NCBI GenBank assembly: GCA_900618425.1
Contig: UZAN01039725.1
Span: 32,181-96,180 of the forward strand
Reading direction: 5' to 3'
DNA from: Echinostoma caproni
Lineage: Eukaryota; Platyhelminthes; Trematoda; Plagiorchiida; Echinostomatidae
Length of the DNA stretch: 64,000 nt
The position numbers were made by a program, and so were the translations under genes. The notes beneath the pieces are model-generated. The model did not search any database, was not told the origin of the DNA, and saw nothing but the letters and a program-made list of their open reading frames with translations. Positions 1 to 12,400 of this stretch are shown piece after piece (the first letter of the stretch is position 1; each line of letters opens with the position of its first letter).

Positions 1-150
1 TAAACGAATCAGAAAAATCACGTCTATAAAGACTCACTAAGGCTTGTTTATTATTATTTGGAAAAAAATTTACCTCAGTATAAATGCTGTTGCCTATACG
101 AACCGACAAGTGTTTCACAGGGACCCGTTTCTTCAGTTTCGATTAGACCT
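1..150 (-). repeat. Dispersed repeat, copy 1 (second copy at 36.4 kb, opposite orientation)
   Basis: This block matches the reverse complement of about 36396-36545 over its whole length with scattered mismatches. Shared landmarks are the 20-mer gttgcctatacgaaccgaca (one difference in the other copy), then a run around ttcacagggacccgtt, then ttgtttattattat near the outer end. It is cut by the window edge, so its true length is unknown. No coding potential or tRNA-like box was seen; the family is not recognised. Confidence 0.75.
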
Positions 151-654
151 GTATGTTGTGTGATCTTCACCAGGCACCCTGTGCGCTGTTGGGTGGAGCA
201 ACAGCCGGACAGATAAATTTAAATTATTGATTTTTTGGAAAGTAAGCAATAGTTACAATAAACAAACGAATCTGTTGTCCAACGAACGGGGCAGAGATGA
301 ACTCCATCCCCATTCAAACAACACTTAACGTAATAATGTGTAGAAAAAACTAACAACTATCGATGGAACTTTCCTCTGCACAAACTAGTTCACATATCCA
401 AAATCGCATCTTAGTGAATATTTATCTACGTGTGTGCCAATCCAGCCCGCCTAGATCACAATACAAACTGTATTGTGTGTTGGGTTCACACACGCGGAAT
501 AAAATTTGAGCCACTGAGGATCGAAAGCTCAACTCAACTTAACTCACTGTCTAATTCAGCCACCACCGACAAATGATGTAATAATTTAGTGCTCTAGTTA
601 ATCATCGCGCTGTTGCGCCCAAGACGCTCGTTCCTGGGACAAACCACAGTCATT

Positions 655-840
655 TAAATGAGGCGTGAGATGAAAAGCTTGGAAGCACTGGACAGCTGCT
701 TCGACTTGGCTGGGTCTCATCAGCAGTGCAAATCCGTCAATTCAACTGGGAAGCGAACCCGGGACCTCACAGGTAAAACGCAAGCATACTGCCCACTCGG
801 CCACCGGGCAGCTGATCAGACCATTTCTCATTTTGAATAC
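655..840 (-). repeat. SINE family A copy A1 (left arm of foldback 1)
   Basis: Read on the minus strand this copy starts with a tRNA-like head. Box A is TGGCCGAGTGG (complement at 793-803) and box B is GGTTCGCTTCC (complement at 749-759). A body with a hammerhead-like motif follows (685-729), ending in a tail around TTTTCATCTCACGCCTCATT. The head resembles class II tRNAs such as Leu/Ser, so Pol III transcription is inferred. It is the best-preserved family A copy and the left arm of an inverted pair with 930-1065. Confidence 0.8.
685..729 (-). ncRNA. Type I hammerhead ribozyme-like motif in SINE A1
   Basis: On the minus strand, in order: gcactg (helix I), CTGATGA (core), a 14-nt helix II segment closing with gac/gtc, GAAG, a loopless helix III gcag/ctgt, C17, then cagtgc, which pairs perfectly with the opening gcactg. 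All conserved core positions are present except A15.1, which is G and can still wobble with U16.1. Helix II has one mismatch. Predicted cleavage falls between plus-strand positions 690 and 691, about 105-110 nt downstream of box A. Hammerheads self-cleave RNA by transesterification at an NUH site. Activity is inferred; this is the best candidate in the window. Confidence 0.7.
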
Positions 841-929
841 ACATGATGTAGCACAATCCATCTATACGAGATTGTTGCGAGTACCGGTCCTGGCTCATTT
901 CAGCACTAGTCTCCAGGGTTATGACTTGG

Positions 930-1065
930 TTGGAAACTTTCACAATGGGGTTCAATTCCCAGTTGGGTCGATGGATTCGTGCACTGTTGATGAGATTTAA
1001 CCAGGTCAAGGCAGGTTTCAAGTGCTTCCCGGCTTTTCATCCGACGCTTTATTTACACGCCGAAT
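930..1065 (+). repeat. SINE family A copy A2 (right arm of foldback 1)
   Basis: Plus-strand copy keeping the box B region (gggttcaattcccag), the hammerhead body and the tail, but its box A region is replaced by an unrelated spacer that is shared with copy A4 at 13.7 kb. The hammerhead-equivalent segment (981-1025) keeps the 45-nt spacing but has TTGATGA for CTGATGA and a mutated GAAA, so it is a relic. Confidence 0.75.
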
Positions 1066-1069
1066 TACA

Positions 1070-2756
1070 GCAGCTTTATACATAGCTCAATGGTCCTGCA
1101 TTTACACGACGGATTCATCAAATGAACTCCTTCATTACTCTCATACGAACTACAGTGTGAAGATGCAGAATCGCAGTGAACATTCACGGTGCACATGCCA
1201 AGTTGAATCTTTCTGTAAATCATTGCTATTTCTCAATTCATTCACTCGCTTCGATTTACTGAACCGTCAACCTTGTCTTTTAGTTATGATGCATAAAACA
1301 CAGTGGCTTTGATGATTATGAGAAAAATGACAAATATCTCTCTTTTGTAACACACATTCAGTTTTATGCTCACCTTTTTACCTATGAATGCTATGCAAAC
1401 ATAACTGGAAGAAAGTGAAACTAACAGAACCACTGTGCTCCTGTGTTTAATAAACAAATGCTTTTGCACTGGCAACATGTTTCGTTTCACAGGAAGCATT
1501 CGGTGGTGATCGACTGATAAGGTAATCGAACTAATCGCCTGGAGGTCCTGAGTTCCTACTCCACCATCGCCGCCGCCCATATTCCCATTATCTGTACCTC
1601 CCCATGCAGCCTTTGTTTGGCCGTGGCTCTCTTCCCGAGATTTTATTGTACACTTCTAGAATCATTTACATTGTTCTTCCTCGAGTAAAAATACATAAAT
1701 AGTCTTTGGTAGATTGCACCGCTGCGCCAATGGCTTGTCCGGTTCCGACTGAAAAGTTCCCTCGTTGTCACTCTAACTTAAGACCTCAGGTGGCTTCTGA
1801 CAACCCAGAGCATCAATAGCCCGAAAGTATTTTCGCAGATAAACGAAACATGCTGATACTAACTTGATTGTTTTAAATCTACTGGTGAGTTGGCAGTTTT
1901 TAGTACTTGTGAAGTAAGTTCAAAGTAGTTTCAGTATATCTACGACGTGAATCGTTGACGTCTGAACGAGTTCCATTGTTATTGATTATGGTTTCAACAG
2001 TGAACAGGTATACGACTAGTGTAGACCAAAAATACGCCTTTTATTCATATTTCTACTTTTCTACTCGTACACAGTGCCCTTGGGCGTTTCTGAAAGACCA
2101 TTTTCCGTGCTGTCCAGTTCCAATCGGGTTTCTTCCGCAGCCTACATATTCTGTAATGCTGTTCGTCTTTGATCAACACATCCATCCTAGGATTTATTTC
2201 ATGGGCAAACACATCAATTGGTAATGAGTCATACATTTGAGTAAACGTCATAGAATTCCGTGGTTCCATAAATGCACGGCTAATACTGTCAGCAAATTCT
2301 AGGTCTGTAATTTACATAACACGAACAAGTGGTGTGTTAGGATAGGCTTTGTCTGCTAAATGCAAGCAATCTAGTCCACAGAGTAACCTAATGGCACTAA
2401 TGCTGAACAGTAACCACACAAGATTCATTATTCCAAGTAAGTGCTCCTCGCTCCCTACAACAAGAACAAGCAAGCGCCCTTGAGTTTGTTAGATCTTAGA
2501 AAATGCTTTGCTTTTCTCAACGTAGCAATAATGTCCAGGATAGAATTTTTCGTGGTAACCACCAACAATGATTAAATCATGCGATGATTGGACACTAAGC
2601 CTAATTCAACATTTGATCTCTACATCAAATAAAACTGTATCTCTTAGATGAAGTGGACTGATGATTGCAGTACTTCAAGCACCACTGGAAGGCAAACCTT
2701 GGAGTCTTCACAAATACCACATCTTGAGATATTTCACAGCTTTGAAACAGGATTAC
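1070..2756. other. No supported feature
   Basis: Short unconvincing open frames only. A weak tRNA box B-like string (tgagttcctactcc) near 1550 may be an old SINE remnant but has no box A partner. Confidence 0.5.
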
Positions 2757-2810
2757 TGGGTACATGTATCTGATGAGCAGTAAGAACCGCGAAACCTATC
2801 GTGAGTTTCA
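2757..2810 (+). ncRNA. Hammerhead-like core relic
   Basis: CTGATGA at 2770-2776 and GAAA at 2791-2794 are separated by exactly 14 nt, the spacing in SINE families A and B, and the intervening segment can close with gc/gc. Helices I and III do not form. It may be a strongly eroded SINE copy or chance. Confidence 0.25.
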
Positions 2811-5800
2811 GAGAATTTTTTATCATTGATAATTTTTCTCTCGTTCTGTAGGTTTCAGCTATACCTTTTTATACCTGCACTCTGACAGAATCCTTTGAAT
2901 AGGTTACACTCCGCAGGGTAATGAACAATGGCGAGGGTGAATCTGATACTCGAGTGGACGTACTGTTCGGTTTTGGTAACATCCAACCTCAGATCTGGGA
3001 ACAAATAATACATCAAGAGACTAAACGCAACATTCAGCCGGAAAGCGACGAAGCTGTTAAAATTGTTCAAATATTCTTCTGTTTCTTGTTGCTTTGTTCC
3101 GGGAGTTTCTTGCGATGTGTTCCGGTGACATCTTCTTAGCCCAAACGCGCATGGCCAGTTTTACCAGAGTAAGTAATGACCTTTCGAAGAAGGTGGCGAT
3201 GATGACTTGACGATTTACGGAAATGTATTCGCCAAACAGAATCAATCTATCAATTACCGCTAAAATGCCTCAGGAACAGAACTTGAGTACCATTTCAGCC
3301 GATTCATCGAAACATCCCACAACAAATGAGGCCAGTTTCTGGTAACAGTTAATTTTATGTTTTCCTGCTGAGTTTGTAGCACGAAACTTGCACAGAACCC
3401 ACACAAATTCCGATGAGGATTGGTGCACTGACTCCCCCAGCACTGAGTGGCTTTTGCTACTACATCCTATCAGGCACACTCCCTATCCACTTTGTGTATT
3501 CGTGGTTTTCTTTGTACACATTGTGAGCTTTGCAGTTGTCAGCGAACTTCACTTTCCTGTGTCTTCTCCATAGAATGGTGATGTTTTTGAATGGTACCTA
3601 TTTTCATCCCAAGTTTTCTAAAAAAGAAAACGCAGCGCGCTTAACCTGAGCACAAATTTTCGGACAGGTCTGTGACCCCCTTCGATTCTGGAGCCAGAGT
3701 GACGTCGTTATGATCTGCAAACGGATTAAGTTACAATTGTTGGCTCCGAGAGATCGAAAAGGAGTCAACAGCCGACCTTAATCGAACACACATAAGCATG
3801 ACGTTCACATACCTGCGGATAAGTCAACAAAATACGGTTGAGAGAGATTATTGGGATAAACTTTCCATTATTTGTGATGGATTTGGTCGCATACAGGACA
3901 AAGAAAACGTGAACTGAAAGGCTCGAGAACTGTACATTTATCTCAAACCCGTTTGGATTAAGCACTCAATCTATGTTCAGATAATTCCTCGGGAATTAGG
4001 TTTCACGATATTCTTGTGGTCAGTCTCACCTTATGGAAACTCCAATGAATACAGTTTGAATTAATTCAACGTTAATTGGGTATCCGTAGAACAGATATCT
4101 AGTTCATTCACTTAGATCGACAAAAATACAATACAAAAATACAAAATACAATAGAATAGAATAGATGGTAGGCATTGGTATGATATTGATAACTGTGAAG
4201 GTTCCTCTCATAAAACGATCAGCATGACCGATGATGTTGTTCTGAAATCGACTTGTTTATCCTCGACCTCCAAGCGGTTTTTTAAGTTTTGGTTATTGGC
4301 TCCTCAGGAAATGAAATCAAACTCATCGAAAATGTGTTCATTCAGTGATAAATTGAAAACTGTCGGTTTTGTCGATCTAAACTGATATCTTCCGTATTTG
4401 ACCAACTGTAAGTTTATTCTTTAAAAGGAAATCTACCAAGTCAATACAATATCCGACGTTTGATAGAATGAGCAAAGCGGAAGAGAGATTCATAAACTTC
4501 AAGAACGTAGTCAACTGAATAAAATAATTTACTTGACCGAATAAATCAACATTACAAATTGTAAAAAGAACAAACAGTAGCGAACAAGCTCGCTTCCGGT
4601 GATTGATCTACAGACTAATACATCACAATTTAACAAACAAACTACCTTTCGTTTGAGATGACTGATTCCAAATGAATAAGGTCAATCCCTTCTGTTTGTA
4701 TGCCTAAAGAACCCCTTGACTAACTGAATCCATTGAATTTTCCTTCAAAAAAAATCTGAATGTATTTTATTGCAGTATATTGTATTGAAGCTTTATCGAG
4801 TTATATACAAGCTTTCAGTGAGAGCTGTAGCTCATATGTCGTCTATGGTAGTTAACATCTGTTCGCTTCAGAACATTAGCCACAGTCGGATTTTGTGCAT
4901 TTCTGATTAACTGAGAGAACAGCATTTCTACAGAAACGGTGCACTCTGGCAAATTCATTGATTTCCGCTTCTCAGGCCGAATATGTTCTTTGATATTCCT
5001 CTCAGTGAAGGAGACCTCCTAGTTTACAATCCAAATGTGCAGCATAATCTAAGCAACTTAGAATAACCAACCCAGTTTGGAATTAGATAATAACCGCGGA
5101 ACAAATTTTCCTCTCCACGCACACACTCCGAATACGTACCGATCAAACTCCTCAATGGTATACTAAATAACGAGTAAATAATGAAGTAATTATAAACAAT
5201 TTGGGAAAAAGATTGCCCCGTTCGTGAGCTTTGATACTCATCAACATCTAATCAGATTATTTGGTTGATAACGAAAGAGTCACCAATATGGCAGTAAATT
5301 CATAAGCAGGTGAAACACGGCTTTGTTGGTGATTGGACGGATGCAATCACTGTATGCGCATTCTTGAGTTAAACTACGGCGTCTGAGATAAACTCAAGTG
5401 ATAGCCAGAATGAAAACCAAGTCTTTTTAATTTATTTCTCTTCAGATAAGGTCATCTTTCCGTTATGACCTAAGCGATCCCCGTTAAGTGTTTCTTGTGT
5501 TCAGATGGAACATCTTATTCACTAATAGTAATAACAATATTACGATTGTTTATGCTGTTATACCTGTGTATTTTACTATTATGTCCATTTTTGAACAATT
5601 GTGAAAATCCTTGTATATACACGCTCACCTTCTTGTTCTATTGACCTTAATCCATGCAGTCCATGCACGTGAAAAAAGGTCCAATTTAGTCCAAGTGTAG
5701 ATTGGTAGATTGGGAGAATACCGGCGCGACAACACTATTCCGAAACTGGTATTCACATATCCCCCATCGAAGGCGCGTTGAGATGGAAAAAAATGTGCAA

Positions 5801-5916
5801 TTGATTCGTCACGTTTAGCAATTACTGATTTGTTTGTTTGTTTGGGTTGGTTTTTGCCTGAGATATTCGTTGTGCTAGGACAGGTAATACGCATGCTTGC
5901 CTGCATGTAGTTGTAA

Positions 5917-5918
<2 letters not shown>
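2811..5918. other. No supported gene; short AATAC-type tandem run
   Basis: Only an imperfect aatac/aatag tandem run at about 4121-4166 stands out. The open frames are short, overlap on opposite strands and show no recognisable motif. Confidence 0.5.

Positions 5919-5966
<48 letters not shown>
5919..5966 (+). repeat. (AC)24 microsatellite
   Basis: Perfect dinucleotide run of 24 units followed by gt and a single N at 5969. Long open frames here encoding Thr-His or Cys-Val runs are products of the repeat. Confidence 0.98.
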
Positions 5967-5968
<2 letters not shown>

Positions 5969-6361
5969 NCGAGCTTATCAATATGCGAATTGATGCGTCC
6001 CGGCCGAAAGTTGACATCAAGACGGAGGGCACTTTGCCCCAGGGCGTTGATGTACACGTACGAGATGATGAATACCAATGAAAATAGGATCTCACATATC
6101 TCAACCAATCCGGGTTTGACTGTGCCACCCGCGTCACTATGACAACAACGTAAACACATTGACACATGCACGCAATCACGTAACAACTACTCGGCAAGCA
6201 ACGCTTGGCTGTCGGATGAGAAGGCATGTCGCACCTACACAAACACACACATGTATCACGGGACCTTGGATCAAATAAGGTGAAATGCATCGGTCTAGGG
6301 AAATGGACTAGAATCGGATGGAAGCGTCTGTTTCATACTCCGGTTGTCGATCTGATTGGCT

Positions 6362-6430
6362 AGTTTGTTTGTTTGTTTGTTTATGTTTGTTTGTTTGTTT
6401 GCTTGCTTGCTTGCTTGCTTGCGTGCTTGT
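6362..6430 (+). repeat. (GTTT)n then (GCTT)n tetranucleotide repeat
   Basis: Compound microsatellite: gttt units with one interruption (gttta) pass into five to six gctt units. The change of unit at one end suggests point mutation followed by slippage expansion. Confidence 0.95.
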
Positions 6431-9400
6431 TCTTTCGTTAGTTCGTTTCACTTGTGAAGCTTGACCTCTGTCTTGAGAAGCAGGCGCGGTCGATTGGTTT
6501 GTCTTTTGGACTGTTCGCTACACGCGCTCTACTAGTACCATGCACGCGCCAGCGTGTGAACTGTATGTTTGAGCTCCATGATGGTATGCAATTAACTTCG
6601 AATTATGCAACCGAAACCGAAGCACCGACCGAGTAGTATTTGTGCATGGGTTTTATTTCCCACATCCAACTGTTCACAACCGTTCTTCTCTCATCCTCCC
6701 CTTAGGACGAATTCTCGCACATCGTTTGTATGTCCATCTAGTTCGAAGACAAACAGAACCGCCCCACCAACCACACCAGAATGGGTACACACGACAATAA
6801 CGAGGTAGGGAATGGAACTCACAATTCGGACACCTACGGTGAGAGAGGAACTGTGAGGATCGGATTTGGGGCACACACCCATACACAGAGAGAGTTTCCA
6901 TTCTAATCAGAACTGCCAACACAAACACACCAGCACGTGGTTCATGCTTGACCGATATCTTGGCCTGGGTCGGGGCTGGGAGATCTGTTGCACTACAGGT
7001 GAGACAACTTGTTATTCGGGCATTGGGTGTCACCCGAGCCCGAATGAGGTCATGGCTACCCGATTCACAAAGCCAAAGAGGATATGCTCAAACAAATTAG
7101 TTCATTTGTTATGGCCCTTTTGTCCTGATCAGGTTGATCACGTTCGACTCAAATACACATAGACCTAGAGAAAAACCCTTGTGGGGTGGGAGGTTAACTT
7201 GTTCTCTGTTGAACCGGCTAATGAATCGAATTCATGTCACATGACTTGTTTTTGTTCAATCCCTGTCGAATCGGCTAAGAGGATAGCTGCGACAGAACAG
7301 CACCCGGGTGTTAACATGAGACTATATATGAGACTATATAGTTCATCCGATGCGGAATGTGTCGTCTGGACGGTGCAACGAGATGCAGCTGAACATGAAT
7401 CAAGTGCCCTAAACAGCGGAATATCCCATCTATTTGGTACACACTTATCAACGCAGACAGATTTCTCTGCAAATCAGCCTCTAAACACAGAGTCCTATTG
7501 CAGTGCCTATAAGAGGCTAATAATCTATTTGAATAAGATCGGAAGCAATTGGTACGTGGTCATTTACAGGAAGTTCCACGTGGAGGCAAATAAAGTGACG
7601 ACCTGGCTGCATTTTAGACACCATCGATTGATGGATCCTATTTCAGATGTGACTCGAAATTGCTTGTGAGTGTGAGGTGACTAGCACTCCTGGCTTCTAT
7701 GCCAAATTGAATAGATCTTAATTCAAATCCAAGGGCTATATTTTCCAATTCGCATATTGACCTCAATTAAATTTCCCCAATGGTCTGCGATAACCTTTGC
7801 TATTAGATTTCGTCTTTTTACACTCCTCGCTGAAGAGTACTTGTGAGAACAAAACTCAAAGTTGTTGCATCCTGACAAGATGTATTTGGTGTATGTTCGA
7901 TAGGATGTATTGATGATAGTGCGCGTGGCATCGTTGATCAGATTCAAGAAAAATGAAATTCACCTTATACTCGACCAAAGATGGTGTTAAATAATACTCT
8001 GGGGAAGAACAGTACAACTATTTCCACCAGTTAAACTACTAGTGTGAAGCTATCCACCCTACTGGGAGCCAAATTCCAGATCTGTCCGGTAGAATACAAG
8101 CGGGTTACTTCCCTGAAGAATGGGATTTGATCACGCTGTGTTCACTTTCTTTCACTTTCCTTTATATTAATGATGGAGTTTGCTACGTCATATTACTTAT
8201 GGAGAATTAGTGAAGTATCCTTTGAAAGTTAATAACATTTTGCTGATTAAACTAGAATCGAATCAAAACCGAAAGTGTTTAAAAGAATACTATATTTTAA
8301 TAATATGTCCTCCGATGGTCTCGGCTTCAAAAGTCCACTCAAAGTGAATATAACTAACTGGTCTTTTGGTTTAACTCTTGTTCGTTCGTCTGTCTCAGGT
8401 TCCGATAGTTTTTCCCCTTGTTAAAAACCTTCTTCATGGAATTCGTGGATTTCCACCCTATTGAATATATCTCATTTTTGATGGAATTATTTTGAAGGTT
8501 GATAAGGGGCACCAGAGAGCTGGTTCGTCCTCGTCGAAACTCGTCACATAAGTGTGCTATGCTTATGGCCGTGTGGAGGATAGAACCACAATGTTTCGGC
8601 TTGAGGGTTGACAGGATGAGACAAACAATCTATGTTTTTTGCTAGTCATTATTGTTGGCATGAATATGATTTGTGCTCTTTGTAGTAATTGGGTAGGGTT
8701 TACTTCTTACCCCTTTCTTCATATTACATCTATAATCAAAATAAAATTAGGACAGTGCTTCAACATTTCAACTTCACTTTTTGATAGAATTAAAATGTTA
8801 TAAGCAAACTCGTTTTTGAAAGCGTTATTACGGGTTGATAAATCCTAACGTACATGGCTATTTTGGTCAATGTGAAATCCAAAGCAAAATGGAATTTTTC
8901 CCTTTTACGATTGAATGTTACTAAGTTGCATCAAAAGAAAGTGGTACTCATGAACATGATAAGAGACAGAAGGAATTGCGGCCGGCATGGTCAGGCGATT
9001 TGCCCATCAATGGACATCAATGGACACCTCGTCCATGGAATGCTGCGTGGGCGGATCCTGTCGTTTCCACCCTTATCAAAACGCAGTTACTAAACACGAG
9101 CCGGACCACGGACACCGAAGGCTATTGTTGCATAAACCGCGTGCTTGGAGCTCACGATTTGACAAACGAATGAATTACTTTTGAACTTCGTTATATCATT
9201 TTTATTAAACGAAATTCGTTCTAATGCAATCAGTGATGGCTGTGTCAAAGAAACACTTGAATGGGCATATGCCAGCAGGAGCTGAAGGTAAAGGAAATTT
9301 ATCATTGAACAGAAAACACCGAACTCACCTGAAGATGAAAAGAACAGCTAGCTTGGTCACGAAAACATTTCATTGCAACATGTATTGAGAATTTTCAATC

Positions 9401-12400
9401 CACTATCTCGTAAAATTCTTCTAATAATACGTGGGTTCTTTGCTTCATTTGACGGCCATTCGACGACGGGATATACTATCCACAAAGTGTTTTGAATTAA
9501 TTATGGTACAAAAGCGTCTTGAAGAAATCCAAGTTCGTAACCAAGAGCACTTTCCACGTAAGTAGTGGTTGACAGGTACTGGGCTGAGATTGATTCAAGA
9601 TGTTTATTGTGAACAAAAACGAGAGAGAGAAGTTTCGTGTACAGAAGTGATTACTGCATTGCACTGAATAAAAGCAGGCTAAATAGACCATTACGCACTA
9701 TCATCCGAACAAAAGAATCATCACTTCTATCCCTGTTTTCTGTCTATTATAAAACTCTTTACTCCCAGTATTTTCAAACTCCGGTCCTATTCATAACTAA
9801 GAAGTCCGAATATTTACACAAATAATTTGGACCACAAGTGTAAAATTGTGAAATCAGAAAGTGCTACTTTGTTCATCTATCCTACCAAACCAGTCTAGCG
9901 CTCATAAATCTACCAAACTCCACGCAGCGGAAAATGGGTAGCCTGTCAAACGCGATGAAACCACATGTTTCACCTAATACATGCATTATTTGCATTCAAG
10001 AATCTTGGTCAAACCAATATGTTGGGGGGTGGGAGGTCTTTATTGTGCGTATAAACAGGCTCGAATATCTCGAGAAGGACAACATAACACAAGAATAAAA
10101 AGAGTGATGATAATGTGGATTGTACCTATCAATTCATTCTAGTGCGATAAACCCAAGGGGTAGTTTTCAGTGGAACTGTTTGTGGTAACCGACAAAGAGC
10201 AACAAAGACAACTGTTTCATCCTGTTTGTGACTTGTCAGCAGTGCGTACCTTCTGTGTCCCTATCAGGACTAGAAACGTTAACCTTCATCAGCAGTGCCT
10301 AGTGCCTGTGAAAAGCCGAATGGGCTAACCCAAACATTCGCCATCTAGGCCTCTGTGGTGATCCTAGTCTACGGGATAACGTTAGCCACGGAGCTATGCG
10401 TTACAGTTTCTGTACAACGAACCACAGGCCAAAAGTGCCGATCAATCAGAAGTCGTGCGGTCTAGACAAAAGCTGTATGAGGTCAATAATGCAATCAGGC
10501 AATTAATGGATACCCGAGTAATCAATAAAATTCATTTGTACATGTTATTTAACCCCACTGATTTCTTTCATTTAACGTACTGCTACTTCTGTTGCTTTTT
10601 TGCATCTGGGTGACGGGAGACACCAGAGTTCTAGTGCTCGCATGATTCAGTGTTTCAGGTGCGTCCGTGATTTTTTATTCGTAATTCGTGATCTATTGTC
10701 CACTTCGACTACTACAGTTTCATGCCAGTTTCGTGACAGTTTCTATTGTTAGAGTACCGTTGTCACTAAGCGGTAATTACTAGTCATCCTTTTTTCTCTA
10801 CCCGGATATTTTTTCACTTGTAGTCAGTCATGTCCATCTACTCACAGAATGCGTAGGACTTATAGGCACAGAGGACTCAAATGACGATCTGCAATCTATC
10901 GTTTGATAATGCATGTTAATTAAAATAGTTTCTCAATTTTGTTCGTTTAAGACCTACATTTAACTCTTCTCTTGTAAATGGAATCTTCACTTTGTGGAGG
11001 TGTGTAACCTCCCAAATACCGTTTTTGTTTGTTAACTCCATAGAAGTTGATCGCAACTCTTCCTGTACAAGATCTGTGTTGTTACACGCACTGAACTTTT
11101 AACCCTCAGTTTGCAATCCACATCCTCAATTTAATTCCGCTTTCTTTCGTTAATATTGTCGGTTTTCACATGTACAACTTTAAAGTTTCAAGAATTGAGA
11201 TAATGACCATCAATGATGCAAACTACATCTCATAAAAAATCGTTTGCTAAACGGGACAGGCTTCATACTTACGTGATAACCAGCTATGAAAGCCTTTTAA
11301 TTGCCCCTCATTCATTGGGTATAGAGTTGGTGCTCGCATGTATCGACCCGGTCCCACCTCATACAGACCCTTAGCCACTCTTTGTTTGACACAAATTTCG
11401 ATTTAAAGTGGATAACTTGAGGAATAGCTTCCGAAGAGTTTTCAAGTATAATGATTATGATTTTTTTATCTTTTCACCGCTTTTTGATACTAAGATTATC
11501 TTTTTTAATTTTAGCTGAAATTTTGGTGTCATGCAATACTCATTAGTTACCATCTTCGATGCACCCAGATGGCCAAAACCCTCACGTTAAACATTTAACA
11601 GCTACCGAAATCAATGGTCAGTGGCAGGTATTGAACTGAATCATTAATCCAATGTATCAGACAGGTGATAGAAGGAAAAATCAGCTTTGCCGACCGTGAC
11701 CAACTGATCAACTTTAACAGTCGGCTGTTTATGACGTAATCCATATCTAACTACTCGTTAGTAGTTAGTTATTTAACCCTCAAATTCACCTGACCGGAAA
11801 CTGTGCATATCGACAAGCATTACAGACATCATTCTTGATGCAAACACATTATCAGGTAAAATAATAAAGCCAAAGCAGTAATTGCTACGACCGAAACACA
11901 CTTTGCTGTTGGATGTTCGTGTGCCTATGAAACTCTTCATGACTGTCGTTAAGGATCGCGTAAGCATTACGTTACGACTTTATTGATACCATAATTCAAG
12001 CTGGAAGTAATGCGTTGGTTTGGAGCATCCTCCCTCAGCCATTATAACAAATTACAGAAAAAATGCATCAAGTTTTAGAAAAAGCTGGTAAAACTCATTT
12101 ACTTGAACGCTCATACTATTCACACTTTTTCTGAACTCGAGTCGTGCTTTTAACGTGCGGAGAACGGGGTCAAGTGTTGGTACTGAGATTCGAACATATG
12201 TAAAGTAATTTTGTATAGGATTTCATTCATGATTGTTCAGTCTACATGTTTTTAAAGAAAATAACGCCACGGTATTTGGTGAAACTGTGACTTCCTCAAA
12301 GCTGAGAAAACTGTTTTCGTGTATTAGACTTAACAGCTCTTTCTGTTATCGACTCATCGTGTTAATTTATTTATCGTAAATGACTCGTCGTCGAAAAAGA

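Noticed and set aside
5625..6290. 221-codon minus-strand frame
   Set aside because: Contains a long Cys-Val run from the (AC)n microsatellite and an ambiguous base; repeat-driven.
7181..7669. 162-codon plus-strand frame
   Set aside because: No recognisable motif, no codon or splice support; such lengths are expected by chance in a window this size.
10250..10330. ttcatcagcagtgcc, resembling the start of a minus-strand SINE hammerhead
   Set aside because: Only helix I and the core start match; no GAAA at the right spacing and no SINE flanks.
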